Numbered from the stretch's first letter, positions 1 through 14,749 are shown. The stretch is 64,000 nucleotides of DNA from Lates calcarifer (GCF_001640805.2 NC_066843.1:10689686-10753685); one strand, 5' to 3'. Notes: generated from the sequence alone by a model not told the origin. Numbers and translations are program-made.

Positions 1-1040
1 ATATAAACATAATAAAGCCTTTATGATAACTGTATTTTTTAAAGATATGATTCATGAAGCAAACAGACATAGAATGATTTGTTGATACAATAAAATGAGG
101 AAAAATGGTTTGATGACAGATTTATTTTGGTGCCATATCTTGATTGATGATTAATGTATATGAGGAAATCAAACAACTATGGTAAGCCATTTCTCATATA
201 CACCAGTGGTCAGTTTTTGTAAACAAAGTATAGTATGTGTGTTACATAAAACGGTTTCCTTTATGACTGCATAGCCAGACCTGAAGACTCTTCACCGGCT
301 TCCATCCAGGTCTTTGCCTCTGTGGTCGCCCCAGCAGATGAAATTTTACAACTTTGAACGTATCTGCAAACAGTATATTTCCAGCATCTCACATTCTCTC
401 CGTGGAGAGCAGAGGTTTTGGAGAGGGCTCTCACGTTCCACATGAATGACTTCATGTAAAGAGAGACGAGAGAGAAGGAGAGAGTAAATGATCTGCGCTC
501 ACAGCCGGGTTCTGTGTTACATGTTCTGCTCTCCTCACTGACTCTTTTCTACGAGAGGAAGTGCTATAACAATCTAACGTCACAACAAACAATAACGCAT
601 AGCCTGTCTACTTCCTTTTTTCCATCAGCCCCTCTTCCCTCACCGAGCCGGTTGGCCGTGCGTGACAATATCTTTTGAAAGGACATTTGTGAGTTTAACT
701 GCCTGTTTCAATCCCCCATGTAACCTTATCTTTGACAGTTCTTGCTGCATCGCTTTACCTCCACCCGCTCCGCTCACTCCATCTTACCTTTTCCCAGTAA
801 CACCATGCTCTCCTCTGGCTGATGGGCAAACATGCAGTAAAAGCTGCATGCGCCCTGCAGGAATTCACGGCTGGATGTAACAAAATATATGTCAGACCTC
901 TCCTTTTACTGAGACCTTTCATTGCTTCTTCTTACAGTTTAGGGCATGATCAAACAAGACGGGACAGGAAAGTGGGATAGCATTTAGATGTATGCGAGTT
1001 GTGGGGGTTGGGGGATTGTATCTATATCTCATACCCCCCC

Positions 1041-1072
1041 ACACACACACGCACACACACACACACACACAC
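1041..1072. repeat. (CA)n microsatellite, imperfect
   Basis: A C run leads into alternating CA with one CG interruption. Typical vertebrate dinucleotide repeat with no sign of a gene around it. Confidence 0.95.
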
Positions 1073-1676
1073 TGGCCCCTGGGGAGCAGGCAGGGCTGCT
1101 GCTGAGACCAAGTGGGGCTCAAGTTTTGTCAATGGGCATCAATCTCTCTTGTCTGTCAACCCTGTAACTCCCGGCCCCTGACCCTGCCCCACCCTCTCGT
1201 GGCCTGGGTTACAAGGCTTCCATAATGGGGATTGACTGTCAGAGAGGTCCAGCTGAGAGACAGCGGAGACAGTGATCTGGTCTGTGATGCCGCTGTGTCT
1301 CAGGAGGATGGATCTCTATTGCTCTTGCCTGAACTTAACAAATCCAAATTTATATTGGGCCTCCTTGACTCCCCTCTGCCTTTTCCGATTTTGTCCCCTT
1401 ATCTCTGTTCTTTTACCTCTTTCTAGATAATAACACATCCTCTTCTAATATCTGCTATCTCTTGATCCTATCAGTTCACTTCCCCTCCCTCTCTCTTCAA
1501 GGTACAAAGTGTCTTCATCCATCTCTCTTCTAGCAAATGAAAAGTCTGTCAGTGTGTTACCTCCAGAGTGAGGGATGGCGGTGTTACTGAACAAAGAGGC
1601 TCACTTGTTCTCTACACATGCACTGAGTCTGGTCTAAGAACTCTGGGAAGTCTGGGATCTTGGAGTCTGGACTGTG

Positions 1677-1678
<2 letters not shown>

Positions 1679-1707
<29 letters not shown>
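1679..1707. repeat. (GT)n microsatellite
   Basis: Uninterrupted GT dinucleotide tract. Reading frames through it on either strand are artefacts of the repeat. Confidence 0.95.
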
Positions 1708-1709
<2 letters not shown>

Positions 1710-4700
1710 ATAAAGATATGGTGGTGGGAGCACTGAGAGAAACTGTAGAGAGAACATGACAAACCACTTGTGGCACGGTTGTCTCATTGCATCTCCCTGA
1801 ACTATTAATCCTCACAAGGACTTGCTTGGCCGCTGTCCTCTCTCAAAGCTCTCTGTGTGAGCGAGTGGCCGAGGTCAACAATTCACAGTAGTATCCCTCA
1901 TTCCCTGCACTGCTTTCAGCATTCATCTTTTTTTCTTTTTCACCAGTACATTTTGGGGTATTAGGAAGGAGACATTTTTGTTTCTGGGGGTTGGGTATAA
2001 GGGCAAACAGAAGGCAGGCAGGGGTTATTGGGGTGAGGGGTGGGAGGTGCTGAGGTACTCCAGCTGTAGTGCTCCTCAAGGTACTCCCCTTCATCTTTGT
2101 CACTCTCTGCCTCCCCCCTCACCATCTCCCTCCATCACTCACTGTCCCTTGTCCATCAGCGTCCTGCAGGTTCCTGATTAAAGAGAATATCTCTTTAATG
2201 CCCCCTTCAGCCAACAACACCCCCCCCCCCCACCATATATTCTCTTCCCCTCTTACTCCATCTTCTTCTGTCCTCTCTTTCATATCTCCTCCCCTCCCGT
2301 GTGAGGCGGCCTGGCTCACTTCCATCAGCTAGTCTTTGGAATCTGCGAGCTGAGCTTCGGTATGCGCCCGGCATGCTCAAACTAAATGCTTTTCCATTCT
2401 TCTTTATTTCTTTTCTCTCTTTATCCCCCCTCGGATTTGAGAACTCTTGTCTTGAACATTGCTTTCCCACGAACAGGTGGCAAGCTACTCTGGTCATGTG
2501 GGCCATAACTGGATCGAGTGTTTAGTTCAGTTTGACTGAATGACAAAAGGAAGAGAAGCTAGCTTTATTTTTCTTTTTTGCTTTTATCTGCAGCTCCTTT
2601 TTTCTTCTGTAAAATTTCAACCAAAACTCCCAGTCAGCTCCTGTCTATGTTTGCCATTAAGCTCAGGACAATACACCTGGTTAACCTGGCTCTTTGTCCC
2701 TGCTGGCCAATGATCAGTGAGATGCAGCTGACATCAGCGCCACTATAGCACTTAACGAAAGACTTGAATCAAAGGCAAGGGTGAACCTGTATGATGGTGC
2801 TTTTCACTCACAAACAACTCTCTGAAGCAGGAGGCCCTACCCCTATGCAGGGACCCTCAACCATCATCAAATCATCAGTGGCGACTTTGATGCTCCATTC
2901 AGTTGATGGCCCATTGTCGGAGCTCCCTATTCACCAGCACCTGGGCAGGCTCGCACAGTTAAACCTTTTTGCAGTGTTATCAAAACAAATGCATGACCCT
3001 TTTCAGAGGGCTGTAGATTGGGGTTGAGTTGAGAGACTGTGTTTGAGAGAGCAATATAAAGTGAACAGAGATACCCTCTCTCTCTCTCAGCAAGATGGGG
3101 GCAAGTGCAAGAGAATTTAGACAGAGCCAAATCCTGAAATCATTACTGAGTGAGGCCAATTTTGTAATACAATTTGAATGTGCAATCATACAAATCAAAA
3201 GGACAGTAAGTAAAATTTTCATTTGAACCTTTTAATAAAGCACATCTAAACCACATGGGAACCTTTGTTATCACTTAATCCCTTTTTAATGCAATGCAGC
3301 AGGATTGGACACAGATTCACAGTGACCTACATGCATTCAGTTCTAACATGAACGAACAGAGATGGGAAATGCTGACCTGACTATACTGTAGTGGTTGTGG
3401 AGCACTTCACAGCTGAGCGGTGCAACCGTGGGCAGCAGCGGGCAAGACATGCTGGCACCATCACCTTGAGAGCAGCCAAGCCAAGTCTTGTCAGCTGTGT
3501 GAATGTGGCCTCAGACACCGGCCCAGCGTGTCCCCTGGGTGCCTCCTCACCTCTGTGGCCATGTGTTGGATGGGGGGTGGAGGGGGGTACAGTGGGGACA
3601 GAGTCCTCCTTCATCACCTCAATGTGGGGATGGGACCAGCGCCCAGAGTGGTCATGCATAGCCAAGTCCATCCCAGTGCTGAGCCCACAGCACTGGGCAG
3701 AGCAGCTAGGGGGCTCTGGACCCTCTGGCTACAGTAAAACTGAAAGAATATGACTCTCCGTGAGTGAAGCCTGCATGGGTAAACACATGGAGATCTATGA
3801 AAAGATGTGTGCATGGCTGCTGGATAACACACACACACACAAGCGCCTGTGCTAGTCCATGCATACACATCATATAGCAGCGTCCCTAAATTTGTTTTGG
3901 CCTGGAAAATTGCTGTTTGGAAATGATAACAACAATAATGGAGGCTTTGCTGCTTGCCCTCATGTTGGTCTTTCTCAAAATAGGGTATGAGTGCGAGAGG
4001 CGGAGAGGAGCGGAGACAAGGTTGGCGGTTCACCTTGGTGTCTTTGATGCACCCGTTGTTCCGCTGGCCACCCTCTCTTCTCTGTGTAGCCCCGCGGTTT
4101 GGCCTTGGCTCCACGACCCTCTTCACAGCCCTCTGGTCCAACTCTACCACCGCAGGCGCACTTCTTTAGCACATGTCAATATTAGTTTAGGATTATTTCT
4201 AGAAGTCCAGAAGGATAAAATCCCTTTAGAGATTACAGAGCTGACACAAAATAATGAGGAAGAATTTGAGGAACTGTGGAAGAACCATTAATGAATATTT
4301 ATTATTTGCATAACAAACACAGATGATTTAACTCAGGCATACTGTGGGCAGCTAAATTTGGATAAAGCCACACGGTGTCCTGGGTAACCTCAGCCCAGAA
4401 TAGCTGTGCGATGAAGACAGGAGTCACAGTGGTGTGTTAGGCTTCTTTGCTTACAGATGAGGATGGAAGGGATGAAAACAGAGCGAATAGAAGTTAAGTC
4501 CTTCCACCCAGGGATGATCCTCCATAAAAGGCTTCACGTCTGGGTCAGGAATTTGGCATTTCTTTTCTGGAGAGAATGAACTGGTAATGCCTGGGCACTG
4601 TCTAGGTGGTCAGGTTGCTCATTTGGGCATGAAAGCCAGAAGATTTTACTCATTCTCTTCTTGCTATTTAATGGTGAACGACAGGCACAAAGCGGGGATG

Positions 4701-4902
4701 TGAGAATGTGCCGTGCTTGAAAAGATGAGCTGTATTTCCATGATCCCTGAATGATTCCCAGGTGGGATGTCCTCCTGGCAGGACACAGGCTTGAGCAAAA
4801 GTTTCTGATTACTTTGCAACAGGCTGTGATTAGTCATGCAGTTCTTAAATATGGTTGATGCATTACAGCCGTGTCATCTTTGGGGATCTGAGCTATATCT
4901 TC

Positions 4903-4922
4903 TTTTTTTTTTTTTTTTTTTT
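4903..4922. repeat. poly(T) tract
   Basis: Twenty consecutive T. It might be the poly(A) end of a minus-strand retroposon, but I do not recognise an element body beside it. Confidence 0.9.
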
Positions 4923-6030
4923 GCTTGTCTAGATGAGGTTATTCACCCCCTCCTCAGCTAGGTTGGATTGCATTATATTAGACTGGGGCCTACCAAAGCA
5001 ATTAAGGTTGAAATAAGCCCCTCTAACCAAAGAACTACTTCAGCTCAAAGTTATGTGATCCCTTTAGAGCGTTACAGTTCCTGGAGTACTAATGCTTTTT
5101 TACCTGCAGTGGAGGGGATTTCCCCTTCAGCTTAAATGTACAGGCTCCAATTAGACTACGAGTAGCCTGGGTTGAAAATCAAACCCTTAGATCACACATT
5201 CAATCACACATACACTCAGACGCATAGCTGCATAACTTAGCACAGGCAGAAGAGATGCAGCTGTAATTTTTTTTACAAACATATCCTGCTTTGTTCAGTG
5301 TTAACACTGGCAAGATGGGATTTGTTGATTTTACATTATCATTGCGTTGGGTTTATCCACGCGCACCACACATGATGTCACAATTTGCACTTTGGCTGGG
5401 GGTGTCAGAGAGTTGAAATGACTGTTGAGGTGCTCTGCTTGTCAAGCTAATAAATGAATGAAGCAATCCAAGTTAAGCTTTTCCAGGTAAGGTGCTGCAG
5501 GTGAAGAATGTATCACTCAAAAAGTTCAAAAGTTCAAGTCCCACATGACACCTGAACTGGGCGACCTGCAGAGCCACTGCTTTGTCTGGTGATTCAACAG
5601 CAGATGTCTCATTATCGCCATACATTGCTCTGTTCGGATCAACAATAAAGTTACGCAACCTCTACAAGTGAATGGCATGCACTTTTGTCTGTACAAGGGG
5701 GTGTGTAACATGATGACATGCTGCTCAGAGAAGATTTATCTTTGAATGAGATTAATAATTTAAGTAATCATCATGTCCGAGTCTGACAACAAGAGAAAAT
5801 GGGTGTGAGTCACCTGGAAAACCTGATTGAGTCACTCCTACACAGACTGTGTGTTTCTGATTTGTGTGTGTGTATGTGTGAATGTGTGTAGACAGTATCA
5901 TTAAAGGTTGCCCCACTCTCCCTTTACTCTCCTCGTCTGCTGTTCAAGAGAAGAGTGGAAAGTCCATAAGCAGAAGCTGGAAACTACAACCACAACCAGC
6001 CAATGCACAGGACACTTATTCATAGACTCC

Positions 6031-6032
<2 letters not shown>

Positions 6033-6075
<43 letters not shown>
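6033..6075. repeat. (CA)n microsatellite, about 21 units
   Basis: The longest clean CA tract in the left flank. A shorter CA tract follows at 6,338-6,362, so this 350-bp patch holds two independent dinucleotide runs. Confidence 0.95.
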
Positions 6076-6078
<3 letters not shown>

Positions 6079-6337
6079 GGGTGGGGAACAAGAGCAGCAG
6101 CAGTGGCAGTAGCAATAAATTGGTACAGGCATCCGTCAGAAGCCCCATGAGTCACCCACTGGAAAACGTACAGCTCTCCAAAGCCAGAGTAGATATCCAT
6201 CAAAAGTGATTGCGGCCGGTGCAAGCTCCTGCAAAAACACAGTTAGATATATACACACAATTATGCCCATATCCACACAAGCATGTGCTTACTGGCACAC
6301 ATGGCAACACATACTAAATACATACCCATGCATGCAC

Positions 6338-6362
6338 CCACACACACACACACACACACACA
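6338..6362. repeat. (CA)n microsatellite
   Basis: Second CA tract close to the one at 6.05 kb. Confidence 0.95.
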
Positions 6363-9300
6363 GAGGAGATTTTTGTGGCGCTGATGGTGAGGCAATGGAG
6401 GGATAACGAGCGGTATGTTGTCCGGAGGAGAGACAGCGAGGCTGGGGGAGCCATGTGTAACCGCTGCAGAAACTTCTCGAGGCTTTTAAATGCAGCCAAC
6501 TGTACTTGTGAGGTCACCTGATAATATAAACACTGACTCAAGAGTCGACCTCAAATCAATCTCCCATTCTTTGATACTTTCTTGTGAGCTCAAGCTACTA
6601 ATTGAGAGGCCGGGCACCGCCACCTGTGGAAACAGCGGGTGTGGAGCGTGATGCAGAGCAGCAGCAGATACAATTGATCCGACAGATAGCTGCTGATTGC
6701 TTTTACCACCCAAAAGAGGCTGAGATCTCTCCAACCTGCTTCTGCCAAAAAAAGCAGAGAGTAGTCTGACACACACAGGATATTCAATCTAGGTAATCAA
6801 GTCTGTCCCAGGTATAAGTGTACGTTTAATATGAAGGTCAGGAGAGCAGGGTTTGACGTTAGGCTTTTCCTAAGTGAATCCTCTGCTTCTTCTCGTCATT
6901 CCTCTGAACTGCATATCAGATCTCACACATGGCTGCTACGCATTGCACACATGTGCTACACACATTACACTTACACCCAAATTATGTGGAACACGAAGAG
7001 AACACAAGGAGAGGCCCATGTAAAGCTGTTCATCGAAGGATCTACTGTAAATAGCTCAGTATGCTAGTGAATCTGCTCTCCAGTTTTAGGGGGGATTTTT
7101 TTTCTTTCTTTGCAATAAATCATGCCTCTGCTGGTCCTGCCACCCAGCCTTCTGTGTGTAAACTCTGCCCCTCCAGTCATCTTTTATAGCTTTGATGTAC
7201 AGTATATCATGAAGTTATAATATGTAACAAAAGGTCCAAATAAGGCTCTCAGCAAAGATATTTATCAAAATTTAAGATAGGGGTTTAGTTGTGGCTGTGC
7301 ACGAACTAATTTGCAGGATGTATATTCAAAAGCTCATGACAGTATTATGTGGGAAAAATACAAATAAAACTGACACAGACACACAGCAGACAAAACTCAC
7401 TGGAGAGTCAAATTTGTTATCACTGCTGATTACGATCTGATGTTAGTGAGTCATCTCTGTCTTTTCTCCATCTTTTCCCCCTTTTTTAAAAAATGTTGTC
7501 CCCTGGGCTCCTGCTCCCCTTACAGAGGGCCCAACTGCTGCGTATTGCTGCATGGTCAGGCAGAGCGGCGCTGCACAGATTCCTGAGACGTCAGACATTC
7601 TGGTGTTGGCTGCAGCCTGTGCCTCACACATGACCTCCTCAAGGTCAGCAGGTCAGATCCTGTGATAATCCTGTTCACATAGTTGCATAGCATGCATATG
7701 TTTGCCCTCTCTGGAGAGGTTAAAGTTGTATGTGTGTTTGTGTGCCCGTATGTGTTTTCGTGTTGAGTTTTTTGTTGTTATTGATGATCGCTTAGTTTGC
7801 TACTTGATGGTTAACAGTCCTGTTTTCAGGTTTTGACTGTGAGGACGGAGTACAGTGCATTTCCAAGCTTGCGCAGAACGCGTGCGTGCTAGAGCCTTCA
7901 CGTGAATGCGTGACCATGTACATGTCTGTGCATGCACATCTTTGTGTGTAAGGGTGTGTGTGCACAGGGATGAGATGCAATTTGTCCCAGAGCAGGTCAA
8001 AAGGCCCACACCTGCAGGAGATCTGCAGAGACCATCACTGTCATCTGGAAAAGCAAGAACAGAGAGAAAGACAAGATGAAACGGAGAACAGAGGGGTCTG
8101 ACTCCACCCCCAGACATTGTTATTTCAAGCTTTTCTCATCATATTGAGGAAGAGGGGAACAATACACAGCACACATGCTCGCTTGGAGCACTCACTGAGA
8201 GCAGCACAGTCAGCTCTTTCAGCAAACAGAAGAAAGAGCGAAATCAAAGAGCAGAGAGGCAAGGAGAAGGAGGGACAGGGTGAAAGATACTGACAGCAGG
8301 GGAGATAAGGTGCTTTATCCACAGAGGCTTTACTCTTCACTCCTCCTCTGCTTTTACACTTATGTGATGCAAAACATGCTTTAACACGACCTGAGTTAGA
8401 GGTAGCTTTTTGTACTCTGTCTTTAGCTTTTCAACTGTTTTTTTCCCCCCTCTTACATTCAGCAGCTATATGTTTCACAGAGCGGATGGGACCAGGAATG
8501 AGAAAACTGAGAGGTGATTATAAATGGAAGGAAATCTTGTCCATTAAACAGAAGAAGCTGTTGATTCTGCTGGCTATTCTCAGCCCCCCCCCACCCCCCA
8601 CCCCCACCCTTGCACATACAGACACACACACACTACCCCCTTCTCCAGTTGTTAGGAAGGAATGCCTCTCCTGTAGATCTAATGGCAGTTGGGATGATTG
8701 ATCAGGTGGCAAAGAGACTAGAGTCATGACAGAGTCTACAGTCTGTGTGAGCATGAATACATTTGTGCATGTATGTGCAGTATGCATGTCACATATGTGT
8801 GTGTGTGTACCACTGACATTTGCCTATGTCTCTGCTTGTTTGCGCGTGTAAATTCCTAGTACATACATATGTGTGTTAGTGTGGCTTTACAGCAATGGAG
8901 ACACCAGGACACTTGGCACCACACTGACGTGACCCAACACTCGACCCTGCAGGACGCCAATGACGGTCTGACATGAAAGATGAGGCACAGAAGAGGACAT
9001 CAACAGGGAGCGAGAAACCCCACTTCATCATATTCCTGCACTGGCCTCCGTATCTGTACAGTTGCTTATAATCTGAAAAACTGAAACAGAGAAACAGCAC
9101 AGACAGGCAGCATTTTCTCGCACACAGTAATGTTTACAGTTGAGGCTTACACTATAGATGTGTTTGACCTCTCTGAACCTTCACAAGTTTCATAGAAAGG
9201 AGTGAAAACTGAAGTACAGCTAAAGACAACTTCAGGCACTTGTGTAATGAACTACAAGAAGAAACATGATATCTGCATTTCCCTCTTGGGAACTGTCCAA

Positions 9301-11191
9301 TGTTGAGGCATTTTGATGCTTCTGCTCTTACCGGCTGCAATAAGCTTCTGTGTACATGGTGCTTCTCCACTGGCAAGCCCTTCCTTTTTCTGTCTTGCTC
9401 CTTTTTTTTTTCTTCTCCATTTTTTCCCTCAAAGAAATATTTGTTGGCAGCGTTGAATTAGAGCTTGAATAAACCTCAATAGGCTTGGGATTTTGGCGTG
9501 AAGCCACTAGGCTCATCTAGCACTGGCATTTAACCCCCTCTACAGGAGAGCTGAGACAGCCAGCTTTTTCAAGACTTTCATTCAGATGTTATCTGTCCGA
9601 CAGGATCTGTCCGATGATCATGTTTGAGTTGCAGCACACACATGATATACTAAGAATCTCTCTCAAAATCTGCTTAACTATTAATACATGGAAAATTCCC
9701 CTCTTTTGCTGACATCATGTGAGATGTGTATCCCCCTGAGGCTATGTGGTGGTGGCACTTGGGGGGGGTGGAGTATACTGAGTAAATACTTAGATGCGTG
9801 CCCTGTTGTGTCTCCCTGCTCTCCTTCTTTCTCTTTTGCCCACAATTGCTCCATTCAGCCTTGTTATTGCTGACACCTTGGGCGGTACATTTGGGTCAGC
9901 TGGCCAGTCTAATGGACCATCAGTTAAAGGGCTGGTAGTAACAGAGCGAAGCTTTGTGACTCAGGTGCATCCCACCTACAAACACACACCTGACAAGAAC
10001 CTGTGGCTTTAGCTGGCCTGGGTGGGAGGCCCAATAAGAGTTTTGCCCTTGGGACATCATGACAGGCCAAGCAGTCAAAGACACATGTAATCAGGATGTC
10101 CCCAAGGTGACTCCAACTGGTGACCTTTACTGCATGTCATGCTCTCCATTTCGTGCCACACTGTCAGCTTTCTTATGAGGCAAAGATGCTAGAAAAGTGA
10201 GAGTCTTGCCTTCAAACTCGGCCTGTATGAAAAACAAAGGGAGTTAGCATAGTACAAAGTAAGTTTGAAATAACATGGCCAGAATGTAAGATTGATAGAG
10301 TTCCAATCTTGTTTAAGTGCATTGATCTTTTACGAATCCGGTTTCCTGTCACACATGGAAAGCTTCAAGGTAGTAAAAAATGATAGGAGAAGGGAAGAAA
10401 AAATCTTGGCGTGTCTCTCTGCCAAAAAGTTTGACATGGTGCAGGTCAGTGTTCCTGCATGGCATGCTCACCTGTCTCCTCATGCCTCAAATGTTAGCTA
10501 ATATCCAGCAAGGTTTAAAGATAGCAGGACCTGGGTAAGCAGGCACTCAGGGAGGCAGGTTACCCGCACAATAACAGGCAGGGAGGCCTGCAATGGTACA
10601 GCAAATATTGATACTGACCTGTGGATGTTCTGGTGTGTTTTCAGGACATTAAGTGGTGAGACCTGGGACTAGGAGAGGCTGAGGGATTTCTACATGTGTG
10701 CAACTGTTGAGGAGTCTGAAAAGCTTGCCAGTCTCTCACCCCCTCATCCCAACCCTCCGTCCTTTGACTGTGCCATACCTTCCTCTGGCACTGTCATGTT
10801 TAGTTTTCCAGTCGGCTCCCGACTTCCCCGAGACTCCCTCCAGCGAAAGGAAGTGTGGAAACTGAATCAATCAGCTGCTCTTCCTCGAGGTTTCCTAATG
10901 TTTGCGGAGGAAACCGGGGAGGAGGATCCCGGTGAAGCCAGTCAGGCCTCCGCCAACACTGCTGCTGTATAGTCAAATAGTCAGAGAGGAGCTCCCACAG
11001 TCAGATATAGCTTTTATATGTTTACACAGGGCAGATAAAAATCATTTGGCAGTCACTGAAGGCTGCATGGAGAGAGTATAGAGAGATGTGTGCAGTCTAG
11101 TGCTCGGAGGGATCAAAGTGTATAATTATATTTAGGGGGTAATGGAAACACCTTACAGTGCACTTTAGCTTTCTATTCATCACCATTTCAG

Positions 11192-11420
11192 TAGGGTTGC
11201 ATCTAAAGATTATTTTCATTATTTTTGTGATTAATTAATCAATGGATTAGTCTATAAAATGCAATTTCCCAGAGCCAAAAGTGACATTTTTGAATATTTT
11301 GTCCAACTTGCAGCTTAAACCCAATATATTTTTGATTAATAAAATTAGTTGAATTCTTAATTGATTATTGAAGTAGCTGCTGATTAAACACGTCAACCGA
11401 CTAATCAAGTAATTTGCCAA
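11192..11420. repeat. Fish hAT-like non-autonomous repeat fragment
   Basis: The segment opens with a 'GGGTTGCA-tct-AAAGATTATTTTCATTA' type start, contains 'GTCTATAAAATG', 'TTTTGTCCA' and several ATTAATC / GATTAAT words, and closes with CGACTAATCAAG. This order matches a very common teleost interspersed repeat that I associate with hAT-like non-autonomous elements. The family name is from memory; the sequence itself shows only the motif order and the AT-rich ATTAAT/ATTAATC ends. Confidence 0.6.
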
Positions 11421-12260
11421 TCCACTTCAGCTCCACTTTTCTGGTAATCTTCGTACTGACCTACTAAAAAAGAAGTTTTCACATACACAAACTCAGGATT
11501 CTCATTGTTCAGTATCTCAGTTTCACCTCCAACGTTCACATGGGTCAAAGCAGAGACATCATTTTATGGCTGGTTATCTTGCGCCATCTGTAGGTCATAG
11601 ACGATTAGTTTCTAATATTCTCAGAAATTTCTCTTGCACACACAATGCCAGACTTTGCACAATTACCCCTCTATCACCTCTGCAAAACTGTGAAGTGGCA
11701 CTGTACGTGTCTCTGTCTGTCTTTCCATTTGTCTGTCAATATTGAAGTGGAAGAGAGAGAGCATTCACGCTGCGTCTTCCTGGCCTTTGCACCACTCCCA
11801 CCCTCAATAGTTAGCAGCTTCACTGCAAGATTTAATTTTTCCTAAAACATTTACAGGCAGATTGGAAAGTTTTAAATAAGCCCAAATGAATACAAACACA
11901 GTCTCGCCTATAAAACAAGGATTTCTCTGAGAACGCAGAAGCCAACACTTTGTCTTTTGTGTGCTCCATTCAGCAGTAAAGTTCCATATGCCTACATTTA
12001 TGTTTTCCCACTCTGAATAACTTTGGATTTGTTTTCTGTGTTAACTACAGGAGGGAGGGAATGACAAGAGAGAGGGAGGAGAAAAGGTCAGGGCATGAAT
12101 GGGCTCCTTAAATACTTTGCTTAGCTACACTCCTAATATTAAAACTTGTTCGCTTGCCCTTAAAGTATGTTTTGACTTTGGTGGATTTACCTTTTTTAAT
12201 AACCCCTAATAATGTGTTGCATTCAGGCTGTTCATGACGAAAATCGGGATCTCGCTTTCT

Positions 12261-12282
12261 CGCTCTCTCTCTCTCTCTCTCT
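12261..12282. repeat. (CT)n microsatellite
   Basis: Short CT dinucleotide tract inside a pyrimidine-rich stretch. Confidence 0.9.
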
Positions 12283-12465
12283 TTTCTCTCCTTACCCCTC
12301 TCTCCATCTTGCCATTCCTTCCCTCCATCCATGTGCCAGAGTGGGAGCTTAATAAAACCATCACTCATGAGGACTCACTGAGGAGGCCAGCAGCTTGACA
12401 AATCCAAGGAAGGTTTATTATAAGAAGGAAGGTGGATGAGCTGCATGGTGGGGACCATGCACAAC

Positions 12466-12489
12466 GGGGGGGGGGGGGGGGGGGGGGGG
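12466..12489. repeat. poly(G) tract, 24 consecutive G
   Basis: An uninterrupted run of 24 G. Long G homopolymers are uncommon in vertebrate DNA and are prone to G-quadruplex formation, replication slippage and sequencing length error, so the exact count should not be trusted. Confidence 0.95.
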
Positions 12490-14749
12490 ATTATGGGAAA
12501 GTTATCATGTCTTCAATATTAGAGCTGAAGTTGAAGCTGAAATCATTTAAGTATTTTTAGCCATACTAGAAGTATGGATCTAGGAGTGACAATGTTGGCC
12601 TGATTGAAATATTTCAACTATTAGATGGAAGACCATGAAATTTTGTGCAGACATTATTGGTGCTCAGGGGATTCATCCTAATAATTCTGGTAATAAACTG
12701 ACTTTTGCTCTCGTGCCAAAATTAGGTTCATAATTGTGATTTTGAGTAAAATTTTTATTAACTACTGGATGGATTGTACATGGATGGGTACATTCACGTT
12801 ACCATCAGGATTCTTTGTAAACAATTTTGGAATTTTACTTAGTTGTATAGTTGTATAGTAGCCCAATCTAAAATTTCATTTGTGATGAAAGCAGGTTTTT
12901 ATTATTGCAGTTGTAGTAAACCGCATTAAAGAAGTACCTAATAAAGTGGCATCTTAGTGTATGTTTGGTTTACTGTTGTTTTAGTAAAGTTAATTGAAAT
13001 TCAGATTTACGTTCTTTCGCTGCGCACCTCAAACGCAACGTGGTTGGGTTAATTCCATAGACTGTATATAAAGGTTAATTCACAGCCAAACCCTACACAA
13101 CATAACTCTCCAGACATTGCTCTTCCTGGATTGGTTGTCATCTTAAGACCAATCAATGCACCAGAGTCACAAATTAAACACACCTGCCAGTGATTAACAG
13201 GTGCATACTGCGTCACGCTAAAATGCTAAATGGTAAACGCTTCTCTCGGCTGCTAATTTCTACCGTCGACAAGGTGTACACCTCCTTTTGTTTTTGATAA
13301 TCCCTGTTGTGACTGCAGAGCGAATTCAGTCAATGTTTGAGAACATGGAGGAGCACAGTGAGACGAGCGAGGTTGAGGAGCGTGGTTATATTTTGCAATG
13401 ATTAGCAGAGAAATTAGAAATTGGATTAGGGAAATTTAGTGCAGATGGAGGACTTCGCAGTGACGTTCAGACAGGTGAGTGGAACAATGACTGATTACTG
13501 TAACTCTCCTGTTAAGACGTTTACTTAGAGTACATAACTGACTTTGCACTTTATTTGAGTACAATTTTCCAGTACTCTTCCACCCCTGCTATATGTGGTC
13601 TTCTGTTTTGTTTAGCTGATTATATACTTTCCATGCTTGCAGTTTTGTCACCACTGTAAATCTAAAACTAACTCCCTGCAGGCTAATTATCCTCTTTGAG
13701 CTAATGAGTCTCTTGACACTCATGTTTTTTAGTACTCTACCAGGCTCTTGGTGTCCTAGCAGCCTATATTACTGTACATAGGGTGTGTTAATGATGCAAG
13801 TTAAAACTAACTCTCTTTTGCTTTTGGTTGATTGAAGTGACTGAGGAGACGGACATTTGTATTCATTACAAAGAGAGGAGCAGAAAACTCTCCATGGCCC
13901 CTGTGAGGAGTAGATGTCTCCCATCTCTTTCAGCTTCATTGTGAATGCACCATCAACCAGAGCAGCGTTTTGGCCTGTTGCGGGTAGAAATCTACGCCAT
14001 TTCCCCACCATTCCTCGCCTGCCCATTGATTTGTGAGTACCAGCACAACACTGATTTATGTGCTGTATTTTGGTAGTTTGTGCCAATGCCACCTTCACTT
14101 CACATAGTTTAAAACTAAATAGCCAAGTGGGAAAAAACTCTCATGTCAGTAAATCACTTGTAAATCTGAGCTGGAGATATTGGGAATTTCTGACAAAGAT
14201 CTTCCACTTTCCACTTACACATGTAAACAAATTGTTAGCAGAATAATTTTAACTGCATCACGACGAATTTGTTTGTATCTGGTTTCACCTGCTAATGAAC
14301 TGCTAACTAATTTAAGCTATTTATCTGGTGTGACTACAATGCGTGAACAGTGGGTGTGAATACAGCATCACACCTGCATAATTGATTTCATTTTTAAAGG
14401 ACATTACTTTGAGTTGCAGAGTGTGTGTGACAGAGTGTAGGTCTGTTGGTTGAGCATTAAAATTTGTAAATAAGCTACTGAAATGTACATTTTTGGACCT
14501 GAATTTAATGTCATCCTTAAGAAAACGGTGGTAAAACATAACGTGGTAGCATTGTAACACATAGCGTGTTGACCTCAGCATTGAACTCAGCCCTGCTGAA
14601 GCTGTGTCTAAGTGCAGCTGCATGGAGCTGCAAGTGTGGCTGTAGACTCTTAGTGTTTGTGTTTATTGCCTTAGCCTGATGATAAGCTGAATATGGTTGG
14701 GTTCAAAACATAATGTTGCTCTTGTGATTGACATTTTTAACAATTTGAT

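Noticed and set aside
3391..4291. Overlapping open frames of about 100-180 codons on both strands
   Set aside because: Slightly GC-richer sequence with open frames on both strands at once, no domain, and low-complexity composition. A minus-strand segment ending in an AAG/GTGAAC donor-like site near 4,040 could be an exon, but no frame in it is recognisable.
5908..6224. Open frames with Thr-His or Cys-Val repeats
   Set aside because: Translations of CA/GT microsatellites.
13054..13072. 'TCCATAGACTGTATATAAA' motif
   Set aside because: This word recurs in fish interspersed repeats, but no surrounding element could be recognised, and it should not be taken as a TATA promoter.
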